DNA of 64,000 nucleotides from Ichthyophthirius multifiliis (taxonomy: Eukaryota > Ciliophora > Oligohymenophorea > Hymenostomatida), in assembly GCF_000220395.1 (NCBI RefSeq), contig NW_004086031.1, positions 1 to 64,000 of the forward strand. Direction: 5' to 3'. Every line of letters begins with the position of its first letter. Position 1 is the first letter of the stretch. Below are positions 1 to 12,548 of this stretch, piece by piece. Both the position numbers and the translations under genes were made by a program. The notes under the pieces are model-generated. The model worked only from the letters and a program-made list of their open reading frames with translations, was not told the DNA's origin and ran no database searches.

Positions 1-333
1 ATAATAGTAATTTTTAGACTATAAAATATATTAAATATTTTATTTTATTCCATTAAATAATGACCTTATTTTTATTAAAAAAAAAAAAAATATTTATTTA
101 TCTATTAATTTTTTTAATAAAACATTCTTTATAAAAATCACAAAAAACTTAGATAAAAAAAAAGATTATATAATATAATAAAAAACTTTTTATTTTATAT
201 TCACATGTATTGATAATAAAACATAAAAAAAAAAATACAAAATAAATTTTTATGTATACATAAACATTTTAACTTTAACGAAAAATAAAAAATAACATAT
301 AAATTATAAAACAATAAAAACTAAGATTTAAAA
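1..333. other. AT-rich spacer, no gene seen
   Basis: Almost pure A and T with long A and T runs. I see no frame with protein-like composition and no RNA gene. Confidence 0.6.
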
Positions 334-1363
334 ATGTTATAATAGAAAATAAGTTCATCAAATAATACTTAAAACACATAACTATTAATTAATTAAAATA
401 CAAATTCTTCCTTAAATGCCTGTTATTAAAAAAACTCATTAAACTCACAATCATAAAATTAAAAAAATAGATATATATATTAATAAAACATATTAAAATC
501 TCCATCAAAAAAGATTAATTCTATAACTTTTGTTAACTAAATTTTATACAAAAAATATCCACAATCTCAAAACTACTACTACACAAAAGATATAAATGAT
601 ATTTTATTAAACGTCCGGACCAGATGTACGGTTTTGTTTAAAGATTTCGAAACATTAGACGAGGAAGAGTAATATTTAAAAAGATTTTACAAGAGCAAGG
701 AATATACATATAAAATCAATTTGTTGACAGAATATTATAAATTCCATTACGATATTTCTCGTTTATTTATGTAACCTTTATCAAATTTAATAAATATAAT
801 GCACGATAAAAAACGAAAAGTAAATTATAAAAAAATATAACGTGAAATAGAAATTGAAAATAAAAAAAACCCTAACAAACCCCCAAAAGGAATAGTAGGA
901 GACCACCCTACAAACGAAGATTAATCTTAAGAAAAGTTATAAAAAGTGAGATCTTCACTTTCCAATTTTTTAGTTAATATAACAATAAACATTAAAAAAG
1001 ATAATAAAAAAACAGAAATAATTTAAACTTAAAAATTAAGCAAATAAAACTCTTTTTAAAATTAAAATAATTTAAACTAAAGTTCGGTAATTAAAAATAT
1101 TAATGATAAACTAAAAGAAATTATTAATTCATCTTCCTATATAGAAAATCAATTTAATGACATATCTTAATTTCATAATTTAGATAACTTTCTTTAATAT
1201 ATAGATAATAATTAAAAAATGAAATATTAAGACTTAGAAAGAAAAAAATAAAATTCTACTGATTTCTAAAACATCAATAAAGAAATAAATAATATATAAA
1301 AAAACAAAAAACTTAAATCTATATAAATTTAATAATAAAAATAACAATTTATAAATCTAAAAG

Positions 1364-1413
<50 letters not shown>

Positions 1414-2097
1414 TTAAATATAAAAAAAAAATTTAATTGTAACTTGATAACATAAATATTGAATCTTTGGTTACAAACTAAAAAAAATCAGCCTTAAATG
1501 AATAATAACTATAATCTCCATCTCCTGTTTTAAGATAAACTATTCTTTAAAATAATGCAATTAAAAATATTCAATCAAATATATCAAATAAAGAAAAGGA
1601 AACTATTTATTCAAAAAATTTTCGTGCTAATTAAAAAAAGAATAGTTCTTTTAAGGAGAAAAATAATAGCAATTAAAGAATACAAATTAATAATAATAAA
1701 ATATTAATTTCAATTAATTTTAATAATAATATTTAAAATTCAAAATTTAAAAAATAAGACTAAAATCTTAATAACAACTAAATACATCGAAAAAAAAAAT
1801 ATAAAATGATTTTAAAACAAATTCAGAAAGATAAAAATTATAAATATAAGAAAAATCAAGAGCATAATTTAAAACATCGCGAAAATACTCTAGTATATAA
1901 AATCATTAATAATAATAACAAAAAAAATAAATTTATTACTAAATTTAATATAATAAAGAAGATAAATAAGAAAAATAATATGAAGAAATTACAAAAAATT
2001 AGAAGAATAAGATATAAAAAATAATAATGAAAAAAAAAAAGTTTATAATAAAATTAATAATAAAATTAATCAAAATAAAATAATAACAATAATAATT

Positions 2098-2141
<44 letters not shown>

Positions 2142-2834
2142 TATAATTATAATATTTATAAATAAAATTTTACTTAATAAATAATTGACAATTACTTAGA
2201 AAAAAATAAAATCGAAAATATATTAGAAATATAAAAACCATAACATTAAAAAAACACAATTTCAATAATTCATTAAAGGCAATTAAGTAATCCTACTATA
2301 TTATTAACTAACAATTCTCCTTCTGTAAATAATGCATATTAAAATATAAGTATGAGAAACTCAAATTAAAAACTTAGATTGAATAATAATAATAATAATG
2401 ATTAACAATTTTGTGATTATTATTAATTAAGTGATAATAATATTAATACAGTAAACAGCAAAAGAAACAGTAATGCAAATAATTTCAATTTAATTTCTAA
2501 TGATTTAAATTTACTTTTATCTTCAAGAAATAGTGATTAAGTTCATCTTAATAATGATAAGAAAAATCATTTTTACAATAAATCTTAAATTAATAAATGT
2601 TTATAGTAATAATAATAAGTTAAAGAAGATAATAAAATCATTTAATAAATTATAAATAATAAATAACCGCAATAAAAATTATAAAAGAAATTCAATTCAT
2701 TATAATTATAAATTAAATCTAATGACAATTAAGAATAAAAAGTTAATAAAAATGACTTTAATACTCAAAATATTTAATAAAATTATAACAAAAGAAGTTT
2801 ATTTATGTATTAAACTTAATTCAAATTAAATTGA
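334..2834 (+). CDS. Gln/Asn-rich protein with a conserved-looking N-terminal domain, unknown function
   Basis: The start is the first ATG of a long frame and the end is a TGA. About the first 170 residues have normal composition (for example LDEEEQYLKRFYKSKEYTYK, then LLTEYYKFHYDISRLFM); the rest is a low-complexity Gln/Asn/Ser/Lys tail with long Asn runs. I do not recognise the family; the N-terminal part resembles a globular module shared among protists, but this is an impression only. The frame is not continuous. It appears to lose one base in the poly-A run near 1422-1431 and shifts again in A-rich stretches near 1.9-2.1 kb, where no GT-AG intron restores it. I read one gene of about 830 residues with homopolymer errors; two adjacent genes is the alternative. 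Confidence 0.6.
1372..1413 (+). repeat. (AAT)14 microsatellite, in frame as Asn
   Basis: Fourteen perfect AAT units inside the preceding coding region, read as a polyasparagine run. The frame slips just downstream in a poly-A stretch. Confidence 0.9.
2101..2141 (+). repeat. (AAT)n microsatellite in the Gln/Asn-rich tail
   Basis: Uninterrupted trinucleotide repeat, read as Asn, Gln or Ile according to frame. The frame in this part of the gene is uncertain. Confidence 0.85.
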
Positions 2835-3067
2835 AAATAATATACTAATATAGAAATTAATATTTTTATTAAAACAAAATGAATATTTATAGCAAAAAAA
2901 AAAAAGAAACTTTTAATTACTTTTAATTATAATAATTTTTAATTTTTAAAAATATCAAATTATTTATAAAAGATTAATAATACATTAAATTTTACATAAC
3001 ATATATATATATATAAAAATATTATTTTAGTAAAAAAAAAAAAAAAAGAACTATAAAAATTAAAAAA

Positions 3068-4351
3068 ATGTTCTATTTATACATAAATACTCTCACTTTA
3101 AATATCGATTAAATATCCACAAATAGTAGTTCCTAATAGGAAAATTAACAATAAAATTTCGAACAAATTCCAATATCAAAATGTCACACCCAACTATACA
3201 AAGAACATTCATAATTTCTTCATTCCCAACAACAATAAAATTAATACAAATCACCAATAATATATATATATTCTCTTCCTTTTGACTTTGACTATATATA
3301 GTTTTTAAAAGATACTCTACATTCATTTTCTTTTAAAAATATAATCATCCTTGAGGAAGAAAAATTTACTAAAAAGCGTTCAATAATAATACAATTTACA
3401 CCTGAATCGAATTACTCATAGCAATATATTGAAAATTTTAACTGTTCCTATATAAATAAACACCGTGAAGAATTCATGTATATAATTCCTTTATAGTAAT
3501 TTTGTATAAATAAGCAAGAAATAGATATTTAAAAAAACCTAATATAACTACCCACATGTCCAGTTTGTATTGAGAAATTAGATATAACAGTATCTTGTTT
3601 AAATTTATAATAATTTTCTTTGTTTTTTGAAGCATATATTTACTAAGAACCAGAAAGATGGTCTGAAGCGAAAAAAGTATGCCTTACATGTAATTTAAAA
3701 TCCTATTCAAATGAACATTAGTGTTCTAAATGTTAAGAAAAAGAAGATTTATGGATATGTATAATTTGTGGAAATATCGGCTGCGGAAGATATAAAAGTG
3801 GGCACGCAAAAGACCATTATTATATAAGTGGACATTGCTTTAATATGGAAATCGAAAGTGAAAGGATTTGGGATTATTATAGTGATAATTTTGTACATAG
3901 AATTTTAAAAAATACAATTATTTAAGATTAATAATATGATTAAAAAAAAGATATGTTCGAAAAGGGATTTTAAGAATATTCACATATTATAAGGCATTAA
4001 TTAGAGGAATAAAGAAAATATTATGAAAAAAAAATTTAAACTTTATAAGAAAGAAAAAAAGAAGAGGAAGAATTAATAAAAAAGCTTTAAGAAACAAAGA
4101 AAAAAAGAGAAGTTGTATAAAAAAATATAGAATAAGTTATATAGAAAAAAAAGTAATTTACAGAAAAAAATAAAAATATGTTAAAAGAAATTGAATAAAT
4201 TTAATTATTTGTAGATTCATTAGAATAAAATGTTAAAGATATAAAACCAGTTAAATAATAATTTAGTAAAAAATTATAAGAAAAATAAAATGAATTATAA
4301 ATTTTATAAGAATAATTATAAGACTTGTATAAATAATTAGAAATAAATTGA
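3068..4351 (+). CDS. BRAP: BRAP (BRCA1-associated/IMP) family zinc-finger protein
   Basis: One intronless frame of 427 residues from ATG to TGA. Order: a BRAP2-type N-terminal domain (residues about 65-140), a CPVC that begins a RING region (about 160), a UBP-type zinc finger (about 200-275) with CxxC pairs, LWICIICGNIGCGRYKSGH and a conserved WDYYSDNFVHRIL, then a long Glu/Lys/Gln coiled coil to the C-terminus. This order is that of animal and fungal BRAP2, which binds ubiquitin and modulates Ras-MAPK signalling or nuclear import. The RING looks degenerate: after CPVC the usual C-x-H-x-F-H-x-x-C half is not visible. A 36-nt in-frame GT-AG segment lies just after CPVC, but removing it does not restore the missing ligands. 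The zinc finger and coiled coil are well supported; E3 ligase activity is not. Confidence 0.9.
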
Positions 4352-4363
4352 AAATAATAAATA

Positions 4364-4401
<38 letters not shown>

Positions 4402-4811
4402 AAAATTAAATATTATATTTTTATTTTATTTTTTATATAAATTTATTTCAAATAAAAATATTATTATATAAATTTTTTATTAATACAATTTTTTTAATTT
4501 CTCTATATTTTGATATTATATTTACTCTAATAATAAAAAAAACATTAACTCTTTAGTTTATATTTTTTATTAATATATTTAAAATATATTTAAATATGTA
4601 AACTTAAATTATTATATCTTTTTCATTTATATATTTAAAAATTTTTTTTTAATCATTTTTTTATATAATTATAATAAATATCAATAATGAAATTCTATTT
4701 TTTATAATAATAAAATAAATATTTTTTATTTATAATTAATATTAATTATTAATTTTCAATTAACTATTAATTTTTTCTATTAATAAATTAAAAATCAATA
4801 AATAGACTCTT
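4352..4811. other. AT-rich spacer between convergent genes
   Basis: Begins with a TA repeat after the BRAP stop, then A/T homopolymers. It separates two convergent genes and so holds their 3' ends. No terminator-like structure can be told from background. Confidence 0.6.
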
Positions 4812-4994
4812 TCAATCAAATTTTTCATTTTTAGCTGCATGTGTTCTTAATGAAGAAAACCAAACACGAGAACACGCATAACCAACTATCCAAACATTCA
4901 AACCCACTATTTTTAATCTAATACCGAATGAATGTCCAAATGATTCATTATTTTTTAATAAGAAATATGCTGCATTATAAATTTTAGTTCTCAT
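4812..4994 (-). CDS. Small one-helix membrane protein, unknown
   Basis: Sixty residues from ATG to TGA with no TAA or TAG codon. Composition is far from the surrounding AT noise: several Gly, Ser, Arg, Trp and Cys. A hydrophobic segment, VGLNVWIVGYACSRVW at about residues 30-45, follows a basic IRLK and precedes a charged tail ending HAAKNEKFD. This looks like a single-pass protein of the size seen for mitochondrial inner-membrane accessory subunits, but I do not recognise a family. The start is preceded by a run of A, as at many genes here. An additional upstream exon cannot be excluded. Confidence 0.65.
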   Translation of the reverse strand: MRTKIYNAAYFLLKNNESFGHSFGIRLKIVGLNVWIVGYACSRVWFSSLRTHAAKNEKFD

Positions 4995-5685
4995 TTTTTT
5001 TTTTTTAATTTTTATTATTTTTTTTTTATAGATTTTATTTTTATTTAACTTTTTTTTGTTTTACTTAATATTAGTATTTTATTAATTATAAATTTATAAC
5101 TAAAATATTATTTTTCTATTCAACTGCAATTTTTTAATATATAATTATATTTTTAAAAAAAAATATATAATTTTTCCGATAATATGATATATTATAAAGT
5201 TAATAAAATAAATAAATAAAAATGAATTTTTAATATTAAAATGCCATTCTAATATTTAAGTTTTAAAATATGTAAATAATTAATATTAATAAGAAAGTAT
5301 ATATTAACATTTAAATAAATTCTATTTAATTTATATTAAATTAAAAAAAATATTCTTTTATATATATTAATCAGTAAATTAATAATAAAGATTTATATAT
5401 ATTCTATAAAGTAAAAATTTAATACTGTTAAATAATATAGAGTAATAAATTTATGTATTTTATTGATAGGATTATATATATATACATTTATTAATTAAAT
5501 TCCCATTAATCTTTTTAAAAAAATGAAAATTTAAAGTATATTAAAAATTTTTACATTTAATATAATTTTTTTTTTTTTTTTTTTGATAAAAATATTTAAA
5601 CAAATATTTTAAATTAAATATTTTTTTAAAAAAAAATAATAAAATATAAATATAACTAACAATATTGAATATATATAAATTTTAA
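4995..5685. other. AT-rich divergent intergenic region
   Basis: Lies between divergently transcribed genes, so it should hold both promoters. Only A/T homopolymers and short TA runs are visible; no distinct element stands out. Confidence 0.6.
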
Positions 5686-7795
5686 ATGGATCAACAAAAA
5701 ATCAAAGACTTGTAAAGTAAATGAAAAAAAAAATTTAATTATAAAAAAAAATATTTAAAAATTAGATTATTACAATATATTACAAGAAAAAGGATATACG
5801 GAAGAATAAATAAACGAAATTCTTTATGAATAATTAAATAATATGCAATTACAAGACAATATATAACAAAAACAAGACGATGATGATGATGAAGAAAAAA
5901 TTTTAAATTACGAAAACCATCATCCATTACCAGAAGTAGAATATGAAAACCATTAATATGACCAAGAAGAACAATTTTAAGATTAATAATAAGACTACTA
6001 AGAAGAAAATAAACATAGCGAATAAGAAAATGAATATAATGAGGAAGAATATTAATATATTGAACTACAAAATTAATATAATGAGGAATATAAATTAAAT
6101 GAATCAAATAAATAAACTGAAAAATAATAAAAAAATACTATTATAATATAAAATAATAAACCTAATAAAGAAAATTATTTTGATATAAATACATAAGTAA
6201 ATAATGGATTTAATGCAAGCAAAAAAAATATAACTTTATAAGAAAAAATCTCTTTTTCGAATTTACTCAATTAATAAAAATTAACCGATTCCAGTTAATA
6301 ATTTGCGCCTTTAAAATATGCCCAAAACTATGAACAAAGATCTTCCCAAAATTAAAAAAATAGTCTATATACAAATAAATTTACTTAAAATTACATTTAA
6401 AAACGTTCTAAAGAAAACTCATTTATCCAAAACTAACAAATAAATGACGAAGAAGAGAAAATACTCTCCCAATTAAAGCACAAACTACATGTTATTTTTA
6501 TTTTTTATGTCTCCTTTGGAGATAGAATAAATATTAATTATTTAAAATCAAATAAGTTTCATAAAATGATGACAGATGCTTAGATAAAAGGCAATATTTT
6601 AACCTAAAACAAACTCGATCTATTATTTGTTAAAGAAAATAAAAATAAACATAATATGGATTTCGAAACTTTCCTTAATTTAATAGCTAAAATAGCCCAA
6701 TATAAATACCCTGAATGCAATTAATATGAAGCTTTATAAAATATTCTATATTTAAACTTCATTCCTTTATATGAAAATATAGTAAATGAAACTGATTTAG
6801 GTGAATTAATTAATTTCCAAGAAAATATTGACATAAACACAATGGGAATTTTGAAAGAAATAAATTCTATTATAAAATTAATATATAAGACATATTTTCC
6901 ATTTGAATGGAAAAATAATAAAGATTAAAAAATTAAAATTTAATCGGAAAATTAAACTTTTATTTTTTTAAAAGACTTTGATATTTGTCCTCAATTAATT
7001 ACTAAATCTTCTTCCTTTCTTCTTTTACGAGAAATACTCTATAAGTAAAATATTCTTGAATATTTCTAAAATGATTAAATTAATAACTTATAACAAATCG
7101 AATATTATTTATCTGAAGATTCTGGAAGTTATTTTACTTATTGGAAATTTTGTTTATTACTAATTAGAATTGCAAACGTTTGTTATGTTAATATTTTTAG
7201 TTAAATCGAATAATCAATCACATGTGATTATAAAGCAAAAAATCTTTGTGAAAAACTTACATTTCTATTAGAAAGAATGGAACTTTCTTAAGGTTTTATA
7301 TTATTGAATAAAAAAAGTGTATCTTAATAATCCTTGATTATAAAAAAAAAAATGCTTTATATATAAAAATAATAAAACTCCAATTAATAAAGATATTCCA
7401 GAAGTAGAAGTGATAATGGTTAAATTTCAATTAATAATAGTAATATAAATAATAGTATAAGACAAAACTAATAAAGCATATATATATAATAATAATAATA
7501 TATTTAATATTCAAAAGATCATTCATTATTAACTTTAAACGATACCAATTAAAATAATATAGATTAATAAATACAGACAGAAAAAATTTAAAATATGTAA
7601 AATTATAAATTATTTAAAAATCCAATGTAACTGCTAGAAATAAAATGCTTAAAAAATATTGATATAATAGATTAATACGCAGATTAATTAAAATAAATTT
7701 TTTAATCATTTTGCAGTTTTGGAGATGCGATGAATTTCGATTATATGACTTCTTCGAAATTCTAAAAATTGTTAAAATAATCTAATCTGGTTTAA

Positions 7796-7857
<62 letters not shown>

Positions 7858-8871
7858 TATTGCCTTTAAATAACTTTGTCCTCTAGAAATCGATCTTATA
7901 TTTATTTAAGTTTCTAAAAAAAAAGATATGAAATTTTAAAAATGTAAATATTTATTATTATTATTACTTATATTTTATATTTTTAAATAAAGAAAAATCA
8001 TAAGTAAATTAAATAAAATTATTATTTGAATAGTTTATTATTTCTTTAGAAATTATAGCATATAAACTTTATTAAGAATTAGATTTAAGCGATGCTTTTA
8101 ATATTATTATTTAAAATCACATATTAAATATTAACCAATCATAAAATTAATATAATAATAATAATGGAAACGAATATGTATAAATACTAATGGATATTCT
8201 CAAAGACTAGGAAATAGTTGATTTATTAGGAATAATGCACAAAACATTGATTTTTTCTTTTAAATATTATTCGAACAATAAAAATACTATTAATTTTGAT
8301 AGATTTATTAAATTTTGTAAAGATTTTGGTATTTTTCCTGATATTGTTCCCAAATCGAAACTATTGAAAATCTTTAATACTTTATCTTAAATATATAATA
8401 CTACAGAAAATCCGTAAAACGAAGAGAAAAATGTAATTGACTAGCATTTATTTATAGAGACTATTGCTTTATGTGCTTTTGAAGTTAATTATTCTAATCC
8501 TTAACCTTCTGAAATTGAAAAAGTATATTTAAAATAAAAAAAATTATTTTATTTTTTAATAAAAAGATTTGTTATTTAATGGAAAGAATGAATTAATCTG
8601 GAGGACATATCAATATTTAAAAATAAATTGGACATACAAGGTATATATATATATTTATTTAATTTTATTTTGTTTTTAACAAAAAAAATAATAAAAAAGA
8701 ACAAATGGATTAAATAATGGTTGGGATATATTATAACCTATAAGAAATAAATATCCATAATTTTTTAATTAAATGAATTCTTAAAATATATATAGTATTT
8801 AAAGTTAATAATTAAATAAATAAAATAATTTAAATATGTTTGATTAAATTATGAAAAATAATATTATGTGA
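5686..8871 (+). CDS. Large protein with two p25-alpha/TPPP units, probably microtubule- or cilium-associated
   Basis: Four introns (5717-5765, about 7944-8049, 8523-8566, 8641-8699) give an exact 975-residue frame ending in TGA. The N-terminus is acidic with Asp/Glu/Tyr clusters. Two p25-alpha-like units follow, each with an SFGDR/SFGDA motif, a KSNKFHKMM or TSSKFQKLL segment and an LDLLF/IDLIF strand. After each comes a second shared element (KDFDICPQL-SS-LL and KDFGIFPDI-SK-LL) and an ERM-S-G end (LLERMELSQG, YLMERMNQSGG). The pattern is therefore a tandem duplication of a whole [p25-alpha plus ERM] module. In animals p25-alpha proteins bind and bundle microtubules; ciliates have several long relatives. 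A (AAT)19 run puts polyAsn inside the second unit. Well supported as p25-alpha family; cilium localisation is inference. Confidence 0.85.
7798..7855 (+). repeat. (AAT)19 microsatellite coding polyAsn
   Basis: About 19 AAT units in frame, interrupting the second p25-alpha unit between SKFQKLLKQSNL and LCPLEIDLIF. It is likely length-variable among strains. Confidence 0.9.
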
Positions 8872-9511
8872 ATACAAATATTTTATATTATTAATTGTAT
8901 TATTTGATTATTTATATTATTTTGTCATTATAATATACATATATATTTATAATATTATATTGTTTTTATACAATAAAATCATTAAATATATTTATATTTA
9001 TTCACTAAATAATATAAAATATATTTTTTGCCCTTAATAATTTTAAAGTGAAATAAAAACAAAAAATATATAAAAGAAACAATATCTTTAAAGCGAAATT
9101 TCATCAAAAACCAAAGTTGAAAAATGCAATATAAAACTATAATAAATAATAAATTTGACTAAATAAATATAACTCTAAACAAAAATAGCAAAATAAAAAT
9201 AGATATAGTCTATATATACGAATAAATAATCAAGAATCAAATATTTTTCAATGATAATAATTTATATAGCAGATTAATTAAGTTGATTAGAAATATTCTT
9301 AAAATATATTATATATAAAAATTTCTAATTTGCATTATTTTTTATAAATAATATATATTAAAAAGAAAAGAAATATAAAAAATATATTTTTAATTAAAAA
9401 TATGTTTAATATTTATTTATTAATTAATACTTTTTGTTTTTTTAATAAAAATATATTTTCTATTTATTTATATATATATATTGTTTAATTAGGGTTTTTT
9501 ATTTTTTATTA
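8872..9511. other. AT-rich spacer between convergent genes
   Basis: A/T homopolymers and short TA runs only. No coding frame with normal composition and no structured RNA seen. Confidence 0.6.
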
Positions 9512-10148
9512 TCAATTAATTTAACTTTTTTTTGCAGTTTTTTATAATATTATTTCTTTCCCTTAATTACTTTTAAGCTTCTTTTATAAATATTCCTTAT
9601 CAATTGATAAATTTATTTATTCTTTTATAATATTTTTAATAATAAAGCAAATATTAAATATATATTTATATTATAAAATTAAATTAAAATATAATACATT
9701 TATCTTTTTCTTGATGCATTTTTCTTTCTAAAGATTTTTCTATTTATTTTTATAAACTAAGCTTATTTTAAATTTATAAATTTTATTTTTATTAATCATA
9801 TTATTGTTTTTACTTTTATTATTAATTAAATTATAATTTTATATCTTACTATTATTATTTTTATTGATAAAATTAAATTTGTTATGTTTATTACTAAAAA
9901 GGTTATTAAATCTTTGTTTATTATTAGTTTTATTAATTTATATTTTATTATTTTTATTATTAATTTACTATTAATTCTTCTTCATCCTCTTCATCATCTG
10001 TATTTAAGTCTTTGTATATTGTTTTAGTTCTTATTTCTTATAATAAAAATAAACTCATTCTTTATTAAAACATTTAAAAGCCTTTTATTATTTAATCCTC
10101 TGTAAAAAAGTTAAATTTTTAACTATTTTATTATATTTAAATATTCAT
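9512..10148 (-). CDS. Gln-rich basic protein, unknown
   Basis: The start is ATG in MNIQIQQNSQKFNFFTEDQI. One 76-nt GT-AG intron joins two exons into an exact 186-residue frame ending TGA. The N-terminal 60 residues look folded (an amphipathic segment GFQMFQQRMSLFLLQEIRTK, then KTIYKDLNTDDEEDEEE). The middle is about 80 residues of Gln and Lys, and the C-terminus is Lys-rich. The acidic patch next to basic Gln-rich stretches would fit a nuclear protein, but I recognise no family. It is transcribed divergently from the next gene across about 200 bp. Confidence 0.65.
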
Positions 10149-10347
10149 ATTTTTTTATTTCAATTGAATTTATTGTTTTTAAAAATAAATATGCGGTTTA
10201 TAATATAATATTTATTTTTATAAAATATTTCTAAAAATTTGTTTTTTTTACTAAATATATATTTATTATAAAAAATTATTATTTCCTATTTATTATAAAT
10301 AAATCTTTTTTTTTTTCTTTTTTACAAATAAAAAAATATAAACCGGA

Positions 10348-11127
10348 ATGTAACAATAACAATATACATTAAAACAATTAAAACCCATAAACAGGAACCC
10401 AGTTTAAATATAAATAAATAAAAATATTTAATAATAATAAAAAAAAAAGGTTATATCATAAACAAAAGTTAAATTTTAAGATTTATAAGATGAAAATGGT
10501 TCCGCATATTGCATATATTTGGATAAATTTACTGGCGATATCAAAAAGCCAATTAAAGTGAAATAATACTATAATGAAAACGACGAATAATTAAAATAAA
10601 AGTCTAATTTTCATAGTTTAATAGTTGAATAAGGTAATTTTACAAACCGCGGTTTTGTCACAAAAGAGCAAAGATAGTCTATGTATTATTCTCCTGTAGG
10701 AAGTTTCGGTTATTTTATAATTACATAACCTGATAGACAAGACTATTTAAACTTAAAGCCTTTATATTGTGCTAGTATGTTTGAAAAAAGGAATATTCCA
10801 GCATCTACTTAGGCTTAAATTTTAAATGAAGTTGATGAATTTAAAGAAATGAAAAATATTCTTAGTCATCATAGAAAATAACCTATTGAATGTTATTTAA
10901 GTAAATAAGGAGAAGATAAAAAAGAAACTAAAAAAAATATTGATTTACCTATTGATGATGATAAATATATTGATAATGATACAAAAAATGTCAAATAAGC
11001 TCTCAAATCAGTAAAATAGGAAAAAAAATAAGACAAAGAATAATATGAAGATTATGGAATAGCTGATAAAGATGATAAAGAGGTTAGTGTTGATGAAGAG
11101 TAGTTTTAATATGATTATGATGAGTGA
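10348..11127 (+). CDS. Unknown protein, single exon, acidic C-terminus
   Basis: An intronless 259-residue frame from ATG to TGA. A Gln/Lys N-terminal stretch leads to a folded-looking middle (ENGSAYCIYLDKFTGDIKKP; TNRGFVTKEQR; YYSPVGSFGYFIITQPDRQD; PLYCASMFEKRNIPAS) and an acidic Lys/Asp/Glu tail. Normal use of Gly, Pro, Cys and Arg codons in the middle argues that this is a real gene. I do not recognise the family. It shares a short upstream region with the divergent Gln-rich gene. Confidence 0.7.
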
Positions 11128-11593
11128 TATAAATATTTTATTTTATTTTATTTTTTTGTTAAAAAAAAAAATTATATAAATTTTATTATTGTTTTTGGTT
11201 ATTTAATTTATAATATGATTTTTTTTTTTAAAAAAAATTAATAAATATAGATGTTTCTTTTGTTTATTAAATAATATACAAACAAACAAAAATACTGAAA
11301 TAATGGTATAAAACAAATAAAAAAACATTCAAATTTATTAAATAAAAAAACAAAAAAATATAATAAAATATATAATAATAAATATAATAACTATTATATA
11401 TCTTTTATTAAAATAATTAATTTAAACTTTTATATAAAAAATAAATTTATATTAATAAACAAAAAAACATAGCAAGAAAGTCATTCAGAGTGTGAAATTT
11501 CAAGTTAAAAAATATCCTTTAAAATTGCAATATACTATAAAAAAATAGATAATAAAAAAAAAAAAACAAAAATACACTCAAAAAATATAGAAC
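11128..11593. other. AT-rich spacer
   Basis: Homopolymers and TA runs. Nothing recognisable before the histone-like sequence. Confidence 0.55.
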
Positions 11594-11873
11594 ATGATTA
11601 TTAGCACTAAATTAATTAAAAAATATTAGAAAATTATTAATTTATTTAATAAGGAAATTACTATTTTAAAGAATTATAAAATAGATAACAATATAAATAA
11701 TAATTGATATAAGGTTTTAAATCATAATACGTATTGGTTTTAAATACAGAAAGCTGATGATGTTTTTATTTGGATTATTTAAAGATATTAATTTATTTGC
11801 ATTATATTCCAAAAGAGTTACTAATATGACAAAAAATTTATTATTAGCAAAATAAATTAGAGAAGAGTTTTAT
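11594..11873 (+). pseudogene. Divergent histone H3 variant, frame-broken
   Basis: Three reading frames together match the H3 histone fold in order. First LIKKYQKIINLFNKEI, like the H3 segment LREIRKYQKSTDLLIRK. Then GFKSQYVLVLN, like LRFQSSAVLALQ. Then FGLFKDINLFALYSKRVT followed by NMTKNLLLAKQIREEF, like GLFEDTNLCAIHARRVT and IMTKDMQLARRIRGERF. Spacing between blocks fits H3. Two one-base shifts are needed (about 11700-11712 and within GAAAGC near 11747), and no TGA follows the normal H3 end for a long way. It is either a decaying copy or an intact, fast-evolving variant, perhaps centromeric, with two base-call errors. The basic N-terminal tail of core H3 is not clear. Identification as H3-derived is firm; status is not. 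Confidence 0.75.
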
Positions 11874-12210
11874 TAAAAAGTATAATATATAAAATCATAA
11901 TTATTTATAAAAAAAGTTTAAATATATTTTTTAAGAAACTAATTGGCATATTTATTTAGATATTTTTATATAAAAAGGTATAAACAATTATTTATAGATT
12001 AATTATTAATTAAATAAATTTAAAAAACAAAAAACCATTTTAAAAAAAAATTATAAAAATATTATTTTTCAAAGGATTTTTGGATTTTTAAATAAATTTT
12101 TATAAAATAAGAAATGAAAAAATCATATAGTTAGTTTATTATATTATATTTAATAAATATTTAAATAAATTAAAGAAAATAAAAAAAATAAAGAAAATAT
12201 ATATATATAA

Positions 12211-12258
<48 letters not shown>

Positions 12259-12548
12259 TAATAATTATCTATTTTACTTTAAAGTTAAAAAATATTTTTA
12301 CTAGTTTTTTTAAGAATATATATAAAATAAACAATATTTCTTTATATTATCTAAGAAATTATAATAGAAGATTTTAATAAATTATTAAAAATAAGAATAT
12401 AAGTAAATCAAATATAAAAAAGTGTTTTAATAAATAAAGATACTTAAATTTATATAAATATATATTTTATTTAAAAAAAAATAATAATATATAAATATAT
12501 TTTAATTGTAAAAATCAAAAAATAAACAAATAAGAATTAAAATTATAA
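11874..12548. other. AT-rich spacer with TA repeat
   Basis: Long stretches open in several frames only because TGA is rare. A TA repeat lies near 12203-12254. No convincing gene. Confidence 0.55.

Noticed and set aside
3093-3326. Minus-strand open frame of 77 codons that superficially resembles the BRAP N-terminal domain
   Set aside because: The plus-strand frame continues without a break into the zinc finger and coiled coil of BRAP, so the minus frame is a shadow.
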